A stretch of DNA of 64,000 nucleotides from the NCBI RefSeq assembly GCF_900119315.1, contig NZ_LT827010.1:8674001-8738000 (forward strand), given 5' to 3'. This stretch comes from Actinoplanes sp. SE50/110 (GTDB lineage Bacteria; Actinomycetota; Actinomycetes; Mycobacteriales; Micromonosporaceae). The position numbers and the translations under genes are program-made. The notes under the pieces were generated by a model, which ran no database searches, was not told where the DNA came from, and saw only the letters and a list, made by a program, of their open reading frames with translations. This document shows, piece by piece, positions 36,696 through 45,000 of the stretch; the first letter of the stretch is position 1; each line of letters starts with the position of its first letter.

Positions 36696-36713
36696 GCACC
36701 CTTTCGGCAACCC
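36696..36713 (+). promoter_or_regulatory. TcrA-box-like direct repeat between flgN and fliC (weak)
   Basis: GCACCCT and GCAACCC separated by four bases match the GCA(A/C)CCG-n4-GCA(A/C)CCG pattern at 12 of 14 positions. It lies downstream of the flgN promoter candidate, an odd place for an activator, so its role is uncertain. Confidence 0.4.
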
Positions 36714-36727
36714 GCTCATTCGGACAG

Positions 36728-36753
36728 GTCGGCATGTTCGCCGTACCGCTGAG
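36728..36753 (-). promoter_or_regulatory. FliA/WhiG-like promoter for flgN-flgK-flgL-fliW
   Basis: On the minus strand CTCA (36753-36750), 16 bases, GCCGAC (36733-36728), about 60 bases before the flgN start. Same layout as the other flagellar promoters here. Confidence 0.6.
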
Positions 36754-36816
36754 TGGTTTCCCCCAATCGGCATTTATCCGGTTGACCCGAAAAGCCGGAA
36801 GAATTCTCGGAGAATC

Positions 36817-36843
36817 CTCAGTCGCTCGCGACCCTCCGCCGAA
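36817..36843 (+). promoter_or_regulatory. FliA/WhiG-like promoter for fliC
   Basis: CTCA (36817-36820), 17 bases, GCCGAA (36838-36843). The predicted leader is about 55 bases to the flagellin ATG. Confidence 0.65.
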
Positions 36844-36859
36844 GGGAATGTCGCAACAC

Positions 36860-36900
36860 CGGCTCATGGACGGGCCGCTCAAGACCCCAGTCAAGGAGGA
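36860..36900 (+). promoter_or_regulatory. Candidate CsrA sites in the flagellin leader
   Basis: ATGGACG (36866-36872) would sit in the loop of a short CGGC/GCCG hairpin (36860-36877), and GGAGGA (36895-36900) forms the Shine-Dalgarno itself. Two GGA sites, one over the ribosome site, is the arrangement used by CsrA on flagellin mRNA. Confidence 0.5.
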
Positions 36901-36908
36901 ATCACCCA

Positions 36909-38099
36909 ATGGGTCTTCGCATCAACCAGAACATCGCCGCCCAGAACGCGTACCGGAACCTGTCGGTCACCGACAACCAGATGCAGAAGTCGCTGGAGAA
37001 GCTGTCCAGCGGGTTCCGGATCAACCGGGCGGCGGACGACGCGGCCGGCCTCTCGATCTCCGAGGGTCTGCGCGCGCAGACCGGCGGCCTCAAGGTGGCC
37101 ACCCGCAACGCCCAGGACGCGATCAGCGTCGTGCAGACCGCTGAAGGTGCGCTCAACGAGACCACCAGCATGCTGCAGCGCATGCGTGACCTCTCGGTGC
37201 AGGCCAGCAACGCCTCGCTGGACAGCGACGCAAAGCAGGCCGCGCAGGACGAGTTCTCGCAGCTCAGCTCCGAAATCGACCGGGTTTCCACGACCACCGC
37301 GTTCGGCAAGTCGAAGCTGCTCGACGGCTCCTTCGGCAACACCAACCACCTGGTGACCACCACTCCCGCCGTGATGCCGGCGGGCGGCACGGCCATGACG
37401 CTGAGCATCGACACGGTCGGCGGCACCACGCTGAACACGCCCATCGCGGCGTCCTTCACCACCGCCGCCACCGGCACCGCCTCGACCCCGCAGGACGTGG
37501 CCGACAACATCAACACGCAGCTGCAGACAGCTCTCAAGGCGAACGGCCGCGACCCCAACGAGATCAGCGTGACCGCCAAGGCGGACGAGACCGGCAAGGT
37601 CACCTTCGAGGTCAACAGCTCGTCGACCTTCAACGTCACGGCGTCGAACCTGGTCACGGCCGGGGCGAGCCAGACCAACGCCAGCGCGGCCTCCGGTGAC
37701 TTCCAGATCGGCGCCAACTCCGGCGAGAAGCTGGGCGTCCACATCAACGAGGTCAGCTCGAAGAGCCTGGGCCTCAACAACCTCAACCTGACCACGGCGG
37801 CCGTCGGCACGACGCCGTCCGGCGCCTCGCAGGCGATCGACGCCGTGGACAAGGCGATCAAGTCGGTCTCCGCCACCCGGGCCCAGCTCGGTGCGCACCA
37901 GAACCGGTTCGAGCACACCATCAACAACCTCAACGTGGCGGTCGAGAACCTGTCCGCGTCGGAGTCCCGGATCCGCGACACCGACATGGCGCAGGAGATG
38001 GTGTCCTTCACCCGCAACCAGATCCTGACCCAGGCCGGCACCTCGATGCTGTCCCAGGCCAACCAGTCCGCGCAGAACGTGCTGTCGCTCCTGCGCTGA
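36909..38099 (+). CDS. fliC: Flagellin
   Basis: 396 residues. The N-terminal D0/D1 region (GLRINQNIAAQNAYRNL, KLSSGFRINRAADDAAGLSI, NETTSMLQRMRDLSVQASN) and C-terminal region (QLGAHQNRFEHTINNL, SASESRIRDTDMAQEMVSFT, ending NVLSLLR) are canonical; the variable middle (about 140-290) is Thr/Ala/Ser-rich. Filament subunit exported with FliS. ATG 36909 follows AAGGAGGA. Single-gene unit closed by a strong terminator, with its own promoter and candidate CsrA sites. Confidence 0.97.
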   Translation: MGLRINQNIAAQNAYRNLSVTDNQMQKSLEKLSSGFRINRAADDAAGLSISEGLRAQTGGLKVATRNAQDAISVVQTAEGALNETTSMLQRMRDLSVQASNASLDSDAKQAAQDEFSQLSSEIDRVSTTTAFGKSKLLDGSFGNTNHLVTTTPAVMPAGGTAMTLSIDTVGGTTLNTPIAASFTTAATGTASTPQDVADNINTQLQTALKANGRDPNEISVTAKADETGKVTFEVNSSSTFNVTASNLVTAGASQTNASAASGDFQIGANSGEKLGVHINEVSSKSLGLNNLNLTTAAVGTTPSGASQAIDAVDKAIKSVSATRAQLGAHQNRFEHTINNLNVAVENLSASESRIRDTDMAQEMVSFTRNQILTQAGTSMLSQANQSAQNVLSLLR

Positions 38100-38162
38100 C
38101 CCTGATCGCAACCGGATGACTACCGGTAGCGACTGAATCAGGTTCCCGAACGACCGAACAGG

Positions 38163-38197
38163 AAGGGGTAGCCGGCGAGCCCAGCCGGCTACCCCTT
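38163..38197 (+). terminator. Terminator after flagellin gene
   Basis: 14-bp perfect stem (38163-38176 with 38184-38197), 7-base loop, ending in CTT. Partial read-through could supply fliD, which has no separate promoter that I can see. Confidence 0.85.
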
Positions 38198-38237
38198 CGC
38201 CACTCCTCGGTACCCCGCAGCATGAAAGGCGGCCCTC

Positions 38238-39629
38238 GTGTCCACCAGCTCCGTCGACGGCCTCGTCAGCGGCATGCAGACCTCCTCGATGATCGCTCAG
38301 CTGATGCAGGTCGAGGCCGCACCACAGACCAAGCTCAAGACCAAGGTGCAGACCGCGCAGACCGCGGTCGCCTCATACCAGTCGGTGAACGCCAAGCTGG
38401 CCGCGACCAAGTCGGCCGCCGGTGACGTCGTCTCGCTGGCCTCGTGGCGGTCGCTCAACGCGACGTCGACCTCCCAGACGGTGACCGCCAAGGCCACCGG
38501 CGGCCTCGCCGGCATGGCCGGCAGCATCAACTTCGACGTCTCCTCCGTGGCCCGGGCGCAGACCAGCACGCTGAACGTCGACACCACCTCGACCGGCTTC
38601 CCGTCCAGCTTCCAGGTCGAGACCGGCACCTGGTCGACCGACAGCAACGGCGCCGACGTCTTCACCGGCTCCGGCTCGTTCACCACGGTCAACGTCGGCA
38701 AGCCGTACGACGCGGACGCGGTCACCACCGCGGTCAACGACGCCGGGCTCGGCATCCGCGCCTACACGGTGAAGACCGGGGACACCGCCGGCGTGATGCA
38801 GTTCGTGCAGAACAAGAGCGGCGCCGCCAACGGCTTCCGGATCACCGGTCTGACCGGCAGTGACGGCAATCCGCCGGCGGACACCTCGGCGCGCGACGCG
38901 ACGCTGACCCTGAACCCCGGCACCTCCACCGAGTACAAGGTCTCCAGCAGCACCAACACGTTCAGCACGCTGATGCCCGGTGTGTCGATCACCGCGTCGA
39001 AGGTCGAGCAGAACGTCACGGTGGGCGCCACCACCGACGTCAACGCGATCGCCGGCAAGTTCCAGGCGATGGTCGACGCGGCGAACGCGGCGCTCGGCGA
39101 GATCAAGGACCAGACGAAGTACGACGCGTCCACCAAGAGCTCGTCGCCGCTGACCGGTGACTTCACCGTCCGGCAGATGACCCAGCAGACGCTGAGCCTG
39201 GTCAGCAACGGGCTGACCTACGACAAGACGACGAAGAACCCGGACGGCACCACGTCGACCGCGGCGGTCGGCTTCGGCTCGCTCAGCCAGTTCGGCATCG
39301 GCCTGGACAGCACCGGCCAGCTCACCTTCGACGCGGCGGCGTTCACCAAGGCGTACAACGAGGACCCGGCCAAGGTGCAGGAGGCCGGCACCGCCTTCGC
39401 GAAGCAGGTCAAGGATCTGGCCACCACCCAGACGAACACCGTGACCAAGGTGGTGCAGGGCCGGAACAACGAGATCGACGCGCTGAACGACCAGATCGAG
39501 AACTGGGACGTGCGGCTGGCCACCCGGAAGGAAGCGCTGCAGAAGCAGTACGCCGGCCTCGAGGCGGCGCTCGGCAAGCTGAAAGACCAGGGGACCTGGC
39601 TCTCCGGTCAGCTCGCCGGCCTGCACTGA
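38238..39629 (+). CDS. fliD: Flagellar filament cap protein FliD (HAP2)
   Basis: 463 residues. N-terminal SSVDGLVSGMQTSSMIAQLMQVEAAPQTKLKTKV is the FliD_N signature (dGLaSGld); the C-terminal coiled coil (NNEIDALNDQIENWDVRLATRKEALQKQYAGLEAALGKL-type) is also typical. GTG at 38238 with AAAGG ten bases upstream. Followed by fliS after 46 bases. Confidence 0.94.
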   Translation: MSTSSVDGLVSGMQTSSMIAQLMQVEAAPQTKLKTKVQTAQTAVASYQSVNAKLAATKSAAGDVVSLASWRSLNATSTSQTVTAKATGGLAGMAGSINFDVSSVARAQTSTLNVDTTSTGFPSSFQVETGTWSTDSNGADVFTGSGSFTTVNVGKPYDADAVTTAVNDAGLGIRAYTVKTGDTAGVMQFVQNKSGAANGFRITGLTGSDGNPPADTSARDATLTLNPGTSTEYKVSSSTNTFSTLMPGVSITASKVEQNVTVGATTDVNAIAGKFQAMVDAANAALGEIKDQTKYDASTKSSSPLTGDFTVRQMTQQTLSLVSNGLTYDKTTKNPDGTTSTAAVGFGSLSQFGIGLDSTGQLTFDAAAFTKAYNEDPAKVQEAGTAFAKQVKDLATTQTNTVTKVVQGRNNEIDALNDQIENWDVRLATRKEALQKQYAGLEAALGKLKDQGTWLSGQLAGLH

Positions 39630-39675
39630 CCCTGACCCGACCCGCCCGCACGCCGCCTGACCGAGGGGACACCCG

Positions 39676-40050
39676 ATGACCGCCGCTCACCTCCGCGACC
39701 GTTACCTCCAGGACTCGATCAACACCGCCTCCCCGGCCCGGCTGCTGGTGATGCTCTACGACCGGCTGATCCTCGACCTGACCCAGGGTGAGGAGGCGCT
39801 GCGCGAGGGCGACCGGGACGCCGCGCACGAGCGGATCACCCACGCCCAGGAGATCGTGCTGGAGCTGCGGGTCACCCTGGACCTGGAGGCCTGGGACGGC
39901 GCGCCCGGCCTGGCGAACCTGTACGGCTTCATCCTCACCGAGCTGATCGGCGCGAACATCGCGAAGAGCCCGGAGCGGGTAGCCGGCTGCCGCACCCTTC
40001 TGGAACCGCTGCGCGACGCGTGGCGCGAGGCCGCCGTCGCGGCGAAGTGA
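39676..40050 (+). CDS. fliS: Flagellin export chaperone FliS
   Basis: 124 residues. YLQDSINTASPARLLVMLYDRLILDLTQGEEAL and IVLELRVTLDLEAWDGAPGLANLY are FliS motifs. Keeps flagellin unpolymerised in the cytoplasm and delivers it to FlhA. ATG at 39676. Confidence 0.95.
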   Translation: MTAAHLRDRYLQDSINTASPARLLVMLYDRLILDLTQGEEALREGDRDAAHERITHAQEIVLELRVTLDLEAWDGAPGLANLYGFILTELIGANIAKSPERVAGCRTLLEPLRDAWREAAVAAK

Positions 40051-40379
40051 GCACCGCCATGACCGACAACTGGCGCAGCGCCTGGACCGCCGCCCTCGAC
40101 GAACTGGAGATGGACGTCGCGGCGGTCGAGGCGATGCTCGCCGACGAGCACCGGCACGCCGAGACCCCGCCGGCCGACATCTGGAAGCCGCCGACCGACC
40201 TGGGCGCGCTGCCGCTGGAGCTCAAGCCGCGGGCGGACGAGATCCTCACCCGGCAGCTGGCCGCGGCGCAGGAACTCGCCCGCCGGCTGGTGGCGAACCG
40301 GCAGCAGCAGACGGTCACCTCGCGGATCGAGACCGGTGAAGTGATCAAACGCCCGGTCTACGTCGACTGCGCCATGTGA
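40047..40379 (+). CDS. FliT-sized flagellar protein of unknown family
   Basis: 110 residues from GTG 40047, which overlaps the fliS stop (GTGA); ATG 40059 is an alternative. Helical N-terminal half (WRSAWTAALDELEMDVAAVEAMLADEHR), a Pro-rich centre and a helical C-terminal stretch (RADEILTRQLAAAQELARRLVANRQQQ). Position directly after fliS is that of fliT, the FliD chaperone, but I see no convincing FliT sequence similarity. Confidence 0.7.
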   Translation: MSTAMTDNWRSAWTAALDELEMDVAAVEAMLADEHRHAETPPADIWKPPTDLGALPLELKPRADEILTRQLAAAQELARRLVANRQQQTVTSRIETGEVIKRPVYVDCAM

Positions 40380-40406
40380 TCCGCAACGACAACCGCATAC
40401 CGCCGG

Positions 40407-40439
40407 CGTCCCGGACCTCCGCCACGGAGGTCCGGGACG
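40407..40439 (+). terminator. Terminator after the fliC-fliD-fliS block
   Basis: 15-bp perfect stem (40407-40421 with 40425-40439), 3-base loop, followed by TTTTC. Confidence 0.9.
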
Positions 40440-40448
40440 TTTTCGTGT

Positions 40449-40499
40449 GCAACCTCGCAGCAACCGTCTGACGCTCAGCGGATCGCCGGCCGCGCCGAA
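40449..40499 (+). promoter_or_regulatory. Promoter of the flgB operon with TcrA-box-like direct repeat
   Basis: GCAACCT-n4-GCAACCG (40449-40466) matches the GCA(A/C)CCG direct-repeat box at 13 of 14 positions. Seven bases later comes CTCA (40474-40477), 16 bases, GCCGAA (40494-40499). The flgB start is 78 bases further on. From memory, boxes of this form bind the Actinoplanes activator TcrA. Confidence 0.7.
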
Positions 40500-40576
40500 C
40501 TGCATGGTACGAGCACGGATTGCTCACCAACCCGCCATGGATCGGCAACCGGACGCTTCGATCAGGGAGCTGCAAG

Positions 40577-40924
40577 GTGTTCGACGACCTTTCCACGAAC
40601 GCACTGCGCGTCGCGGTCTCCGGGCTCTCGGCCCGGCAGAACGCCATCGCCGACAACATCGCGAACGTCGAGACCCCGGGCTTCCGGGCCCGTAAGGTCA
40701 AGTTTGAGGAGGCCCTGCAGGGCGCGGTCGCTCGCGGCCAGTCGCCGCTGGGCATCACCCCGAGCGTTCAGGAGTCGCTGGAGCCGACCCGGCTCAACGG
40801 CAACAACGTCAACCTCGACGAGGAGACGTTGGCGCACATCGACACCACGATGCGCTACCAGCTCACCCTGCGGGCCATCGACAGCAAGTACGGCCTGCTG
40901 CGCGACGCCATCAAGGGAGCCTGA
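40577..40924 (+). CDS. flgB: Flagellar basal-body rod protein FlgB
   Basis: 115 residues from GTG 40577 (AGGGAG upstream). FDDLSTNALRVAVSGLSARQNAIADNIANVETPGFRARKV is the FlgB N-terminus, and LNGNNVNLDEETLAHIDTTMRYQLTLRAI the C-terminus. Proximal rod. First gene of the large fli operon; the frame is open from 40520 but the earlier part has no similarity. Confidence 0.94.
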   Translation: MFDDLSTNALRVAVSGLSARQNAIADNIANVETPGFRARKVKFEEALQGAVARGQSPLGITPSVQESLEPTRLNGNNVNLDEETLAHIDTTMRYQLTLRAIDSKYGLLRDAIKGA

Positions 40925-40926
40925 CG

Positions 40927-41319
40927 ATGAGCATCTTCAACGCCATCGGGGTCGCGGGCACCGGGGTCACGGTCTACCGCAAGTGGCTCGACGCCGTCTC
41001 GGACAACATCGCGAACATGAACAACACCAGCCGCACCTCCGAGAACGCCTTCCAGGCCCGGTACGTGCAGGCCCGCGCGGCGCAGGACGGCAACGGCGCC
41101 GAGGTGGCCGGGATCCAGCTGGGCAACCCCGAGGGCATCGTGACCTACGAGCCGGACAACCCCCTCGCCGACGCGCAGGGCAACGTCCGCCGGCCGGACA
41201 TCGACATGGGCAGCCAGATGGCTCAGATGATCATGGCGCAGCGCTCCTACCAGGCGAATCTGTCGGTCGTCGACCGGGCACGCGACGCGTACGCGGCCGC
41301 TATCAACCTCGGGAAGTAA
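40927..41319 (+). CDS. flgC: Flagellar basal-body rod protein FlgC
   Basis: 130 residues. SIFNAIGVAGTGVTVYRKWLDAVSDNIANMNNT at the N-terminus, QAEGVVTYEPDNPLADAQGNV-like centre, and MAQMIMAQRSYQANLSVVDRARDAYAAAINLGK at the C-terminus. Proximal rod partner of FlgB. ATG two bases after flgB. Confidence 0.94.
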   Translation: MSIFNAIGVAGTGVTVYRKWLDAVSDNIANMNNTSRTSENAFQARYVQARAAQDGNGAEVAGIQLGNPEGIVTYEPDNPLADAQGNVRRPDIDMGSQMAQMIMAQRSYQANLSVVDRARDAYAAAINLGK

Positions 41320-41321
41320 TC

Positions 41322-41657
41322 ATGATCAACCCCATCGGCGCCGTCTCCGGCTTCAGTGGCATTTCCGGAATTTCGGGAATGTCTGGCATTTCAGATGACT
41401 TGAATCTGGATGAGGCCGCCAAGACCTCCAGCCCCAACACCGACTTCGCCCGGATGCTCTCCAAGGGACTCCAGAGCGTCCAGGCGTCCCAGGAGAAGGC
41501 CAACGACCTCGGAGTCCAGGTGGCCAACGGGACGCTGCAGGACCCGGCCCAGTACACGATGGCCGCGACCGAGGCCTCCCTCGGGCTCCAGATGACCCTC
41601 GCCATCCGGAACAAGGCCGTCGAAGCCTTCCAAGAGATCATGAGGATGCAGGCCTGA
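41322..41657 (+). CDS. fliE: Flagellar hook-basal body complex protein FliE
   Basis: 111 residues. The C-terminal part is canonical (DFARMLSKGLQSVQASQEKANDL, YTMAATEASLGLQMTLAIRNKAVEAFQEIMRMQA). The N-terminus carries a short repeat of ISG/GMSG units (FSGISGISGMSGISD). FliE joins MS ring and rod. ATG at 41322. Confidence 0.93.
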   Translation: MINPIGAVSGFSGISGISGMSGISDDLNLDEAAKTSSPNTDFARMLSKGLQSVQASQEKANDLGVQVANGTLQDPAQYTMAATEASLGLQMTLAIRNKAVEAFQEIMRMQA

Positions 41658-41658
41658 C

Positions 41659-43278
41659 ATGACCGACCGCCTTCCCGCTCCGGTACGCCGCATCACGGAC
41701 ACCTTCAAGTCCTTCACGCCGGGACAGAAGGCTGTCACGATCTTCGCCATCATCGCGCTCGTCGTCGGGGGGTACTTCTTCGCGACGTGGGCGGCGAAAC
41801 CGTCGTACGCGATCCTGTTCAACAACCTGTCGACGAAGGATGCCAGCGCCATCGTCGAGTCGCTGCAGAAGTCGAACACCAGCTACGAGCTGGCGAACGA
41901 CGGCCAGACCATCATGGTCCCCCGCGACCAGGTGAACGCTCTGCGGCTGCAGCTCTCCGGCCAGGGCCTGCCCAACGACGAGGGCACCGGCTACTCGCTG
42001 CTGGACCAGCAGGGCATCACCACCAGTGACTTCATGCAGCACGCCAACTACCAGCGGGCCCTGGAGGGCGAGCTGGCCAAGACGATCAAGTCGATCGACG
42101 GCGTCGAGGCGGCCACCGTGCACCTGGTGCTGCCGCAGAAGGACGTCTTCGCCGACAACGCCGCCAAGCCGACCGCCTCGGTACTGGTCGCCTCCAAGTC
42201 CACCACCCCGCTCAGCACCGACCAGGTGCAGGCGATCGTGCATCTGGTCGCCTCCAGCGTCGAGGGCCTCGACCCGACCCAGGTCACCGTCGCCGGCGCG
42301 GACGGCAAGATCCTCTCCACGGGTGGCGGCGCGGCCGTCGCGACCGGCGGGGACAGCGGCTCGGACGCGCAGACCGTCGAGTTCCAGAACCGGATGAACG
42401 CCTCGCTGCAGGCCATGCTGGACCGGCTGGTCGGGTCCGGCCACTCGGTCGTCACCACCACCGCCGACCTGGACTTCGACCAGACCACGACGCAGAGCAA
42501 GACGTACAGCTCGGATCCGTCCCTGCCGTCGCTCTCCGAGACGAGCAGCTCGGAGACCTACAGCGGCAGTGGCGGCAACAACGGTGGCGTGCTCGGCCCG
42601 GACAACATCCAGGTGCCGAACGGCGCCGGGTCCAACGGGCAGTACGCCAACAAGAACGACGCCCGGCAGAACGCGCTCAACGAGGTACAGGAGGTGCGCC
42701 GCAAGGCCCCGGGCAGCATCCGGCGGCTCAACGTGGCGGTCCTGCTGGACAGCACCACCGCCGCCTCCATCGACCCGACCCAGGTGCAGCAGCTGGTCAG
42801 CTCGGCCGCCGGGATCGACGCCACCCGCGGCGACAGCATCGCGGTCAGCGCCATGCCGTTCGACAACTCCGCACAGCAGGCGGCCAAGGACGAACTGGCC
42901 GCGGCGGCCGCCGCGGACCGGCAGAACAAGCAGCTCACCCTGGTCAAGACCGGCGCGCTCGCGTTCGTCGTGCTGATGCTGTTCTTCCTGGCCTGGCGGG
43001 CCAGCCGGCGGGCCAAGCGGCGTCAGCAGCTCACCGCCGAGGAGAAGGCGCACCTGGAGGAGATGCAGGCCGCGCTGGACGCCCAGCGCCAAGCCGAACT
43101 GGAGGCCACCCAGGCCATGCACGCCGCCGCGATGATCGAGGGCGGGGTCGCCGTGGAGGAGCGCGACGAGGCCCGCGAGGAACGGACCCGCGAGATCGAG
43201 GAGATGGTCAAGGAGAAGCCCGACGAGATGGCGACTCTCCTGCGAGGCTGGATGTCTGCTGACGCTACGCACCGCTGA
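41659..43278 (+). CDS. fliF: Flagellar MS-ring protein FliF
   Basis: 539 residues. Transmembrane segments near 27-50 and 435-457; between them the YscJ-like ring domains (SYELANDGQTIMVPRDQVNALRLQLSGQGLPN, QHANYQRALEGELAKTI, ATVHLVLP). The C-terminal cytoplasmic tail (REEREIEEMVKEKPDEMATLLRGWM-like) binds FliG. Length is normal. Confidence 0.96.
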   Translation: MTDRLPAPVRRITDTFKSFTPGQKAVTIFAIIALVVGGYFFATWAAKPSYAILFNNLSTKDASAIVESLQKSNTSYELANDGQTIMVPRDQVNALRLQLSGQGLPNDEGTGYSLLDQQGITTSDFMQHANYQRALEGELAKTIKSIDGVEAATVHLVLPQKDVFADNAAKPTASVLVASKSTTPLSTDQVQAIVHLVASSVEGLDPTQVTVAGADGKILSTGGGAAVATGGDSGSDAQTVEFQNRMNASLQAMLDRLVGSGHSVVTTTADLDFDQTTTQSKTYSSDPSLPSLSETSSSETYSGSGGNNGGVLGPDNIQVPNGAGSNGQYANKNDARQNALNEVQEVRRKAPGSIRRLNVAVLLDSTTAASIDPTQVQQLVSSAAGIDATRGDSIAVSAMPFDNSAQQAAKDELAAAAAADRQNKQLTLVKTGALAFVVLMLFFLAWRASRRAKRRQQLTAEEKAHLEEMQAALDAQRQAELEATQAMHAAAMIEGGVAVEERDEAREERTREIEEMVKEKPDEMATLLRGWMSADATHR

Positions 43279-43322
43279 GCAATCGGAACAGACAGCAGCA
43301 AAGACGGTACGAGGAGTAGGCG

Positions 43323-44348
43323 TTGACCACACCCGCGCTCACCACGCTCTCCATGACGGGCGTACGCAAAGCCGCGATAATGCTGATCCAGTTCGGCAAG
43401 GAACAATCCGCGCAGGTGCTGGCCAACATGACCGAGAAGGAGGTCGAGGCCATCTCCGCCGAGGTGGCGCGACTGGGCAAGCTCGACCCCGTCCAGGTCG
43501 ACGACGTGATGGACGAGTTCTATGCGATGGCGACCACCCGGTTCGCCGGTGCCGGTGGCATGGACTACGCCCGGGAGCTGCTGGAGGCGTCGCTCGGCAA
43601 GGAGCGGGCGGCGCTGATCCTGGACCGGCTCGAAGCGTCGATGAACGACATCCCGTTCAACTTCCTGAGCAACGCCGACCCCCGGCAACTGCTCTCGTAC
43701 GTGCAGTACGAGCACCCGCAGACGATCGCGCTGGTGCTCGCCCACATCCCGGCCGGCCTGGCCTCGTCGATCCTGGCCGGCCTGCCGCTGGAGGTGCAGA
43801 CCGAGGTCGCGCACCGCATCGCGATCATGGACCGCACCTCACCGGACATCATCCGCCAGGTGGAGAGTGCGTTGCAGCGCAAACTCTCCAGCGTGCTGCA
43901 GCCCGACGAACTGTCCACGGTCGGCGGCCTGCAGCCGCTGGTCGAGATCATCAACCGGGCCGACCGCACCACCGAGCGGCTCATCCTGGAGGCCCTGGAC
44001 GCCCGCAGCCCCGAGCTGGCCGAGGAGATCCGCCGCCGGATGTTCATGTTCGAGGACATCGTGAACCTGGAGGACCGCGCGGTGCAGCTGATCCTGCGTC
44101 AGGTGGAGCCGGCCGATCTGGCCACCGCCCTCAAGGGGGTGCCGGAGGGCGTGCGCGACAAGGTCACCAAGAACCTCTCCGAGCGCGGCCGGGAGAACCT
44201 GCTGGAGGAGATGGACCTGCTCGGCCCGGTCAAGGTCAAGATGGTCGAGGAGTCCCAGGCCAAGATCGTCGGTGTCATCCGCACCCTGGAGGACTCCGGC
44301 CAGATCGAGATCCAGCGGGGCGGCGAGGCCGATGAGCTCATCGCCTGA
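43323..44348 (+). CDS. fliG: Flagellar motor switch protein FliG
   Basis: 341 residues. TTG start at 43323 after GAGGAG. N-terminal FliF-binding part (RKAAIMLIQFGKEQSAQVLANM), middle EHPQTIALVLAHIPAGLASSIL, C-terminal torque domain with charged helix (DLATALKGVPEGVRDKVTKNLSERGRENLLEEMD) that meets MotA. Length is normal. Confidence 0.96.
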   Translation: MTTPALTTLSMTGVRKAAIMLIQFGKEQSAQVLANMTEKEVEAISAEVARLGKLDPVQVDDVMDEFYAMATTRFAGAGGMDYARELLEASLGKERAALILDRLEASMNDIPFNFLSNADPRQLLSYVQYEHPQTIALVLAHIPAGLASSILAGLPLEVQTEVAHRIAIMDRTSPDIIRQVESALQRKLSSVLQPDELSTVGGLQPLVEIINRADRTTERLILEALDARSPELAEEIRRRMFMFEDIVNLEDRAVQLILRQVEPADLATALKGVPEGVRDKVTKNLSERGRENLLEEMDLLGPVKVKMVEESQAKIVGVIRTLEDSGQIEIQRGGEADELIA

Positions 44349-45000
44349 CCGGTCGGTGATCCGCGGGGCGGTGGCCGAGAACGCCACCGCCGCCCGGTTC
44401 GCCACCAACCTGCGGATGCCCGAGCCGAACGATCCGAAGCAGTTGGAGGAGGAGCGGCTGCAGGCCCGGACCACCGGCTACGCCGAGGGCTGGGCGCAGG
44501 GCAAACGCGACGCCCTGGCGGCCGCCGAGGAGGCCGCGGCCCGGGCCCGGGCCGCCGAGGAACACCACGAGCACCGCCGGGCGGCCGCGCTGGCGCACGC
44601 GGTGAACGCCCTCGGCCGGGCCGTCACCGAGCTGGAGAACCAGCTCATGCCGACCTTCACCGAACTTCAGGACCTGGTGCTGAGCAGCGCGTTCGAGTTG
44701 GCCGAGGCGGTCATCGGGCGGACCCTGCGCGACGATCCGGAGCGCGGCCGGGACGCGCTGCGCCGCGCCATGACCGCCGCGCCGGAGCACGGCGACGTGC
44801 GGGTCCGGCTGCACCCCGAGGACTACGCCCACCTGGTCGGCGACGACCCGGGCACCTTCGACTACCAGGGCCGGCAGATCCACCTGCACGCCGACCCCGG
44901 CCTGCGGCCGGGCGACGCGATCGCCGAGACCGGCACCGCGACCGTCGACGCGACCATCGAGGCGGCCGTCGCCCGGGCCCGGGAGGCGCTGCGGCTGTGA
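44332..45000 (+). CDS. fliH: Flagellar export ATPase regulator FliH
   Basis: 222 residues from ATG 44332, overlapping fliG by 17 bases. Alanine-rich coiled coil (YAEGWAQGKRDALAAAEEAAARARAAEEHHEH) then the FliH/V-ATPase-stator-like C-terminus (FELAEAVIGRTLRDDPERG, VRVRLHPEDYAHL). Holds FliI near the export gate. Confidence 0.9.
   Translation: MSSSPDRSVIRGAVAENATAARFATNLRMPEPNDPKQLEEERLQARTTGYAEGWAQGKRDALAAAEEAAARARAAEEHHEHRRAAALAHAVNALGRAVTELENQLMPTFTELQDLVLSSAFELAEAVIGRTLRDDPERGRDALRRAMTAAPEHGDVRVRLHPEDYAHLVGDDPGTFDYQGRQIHLHADPGLRPGDAIAETGTATVDATIEAAVARAREALRL

Noticed and set aside
38108..38125. TcrA-box-like repeat upstream of fliD
   Set aside because: First unit GCAACCG is perfect but the second (ACTACCG) matches poorly, and no CTCA/GCCGA promoter follows.
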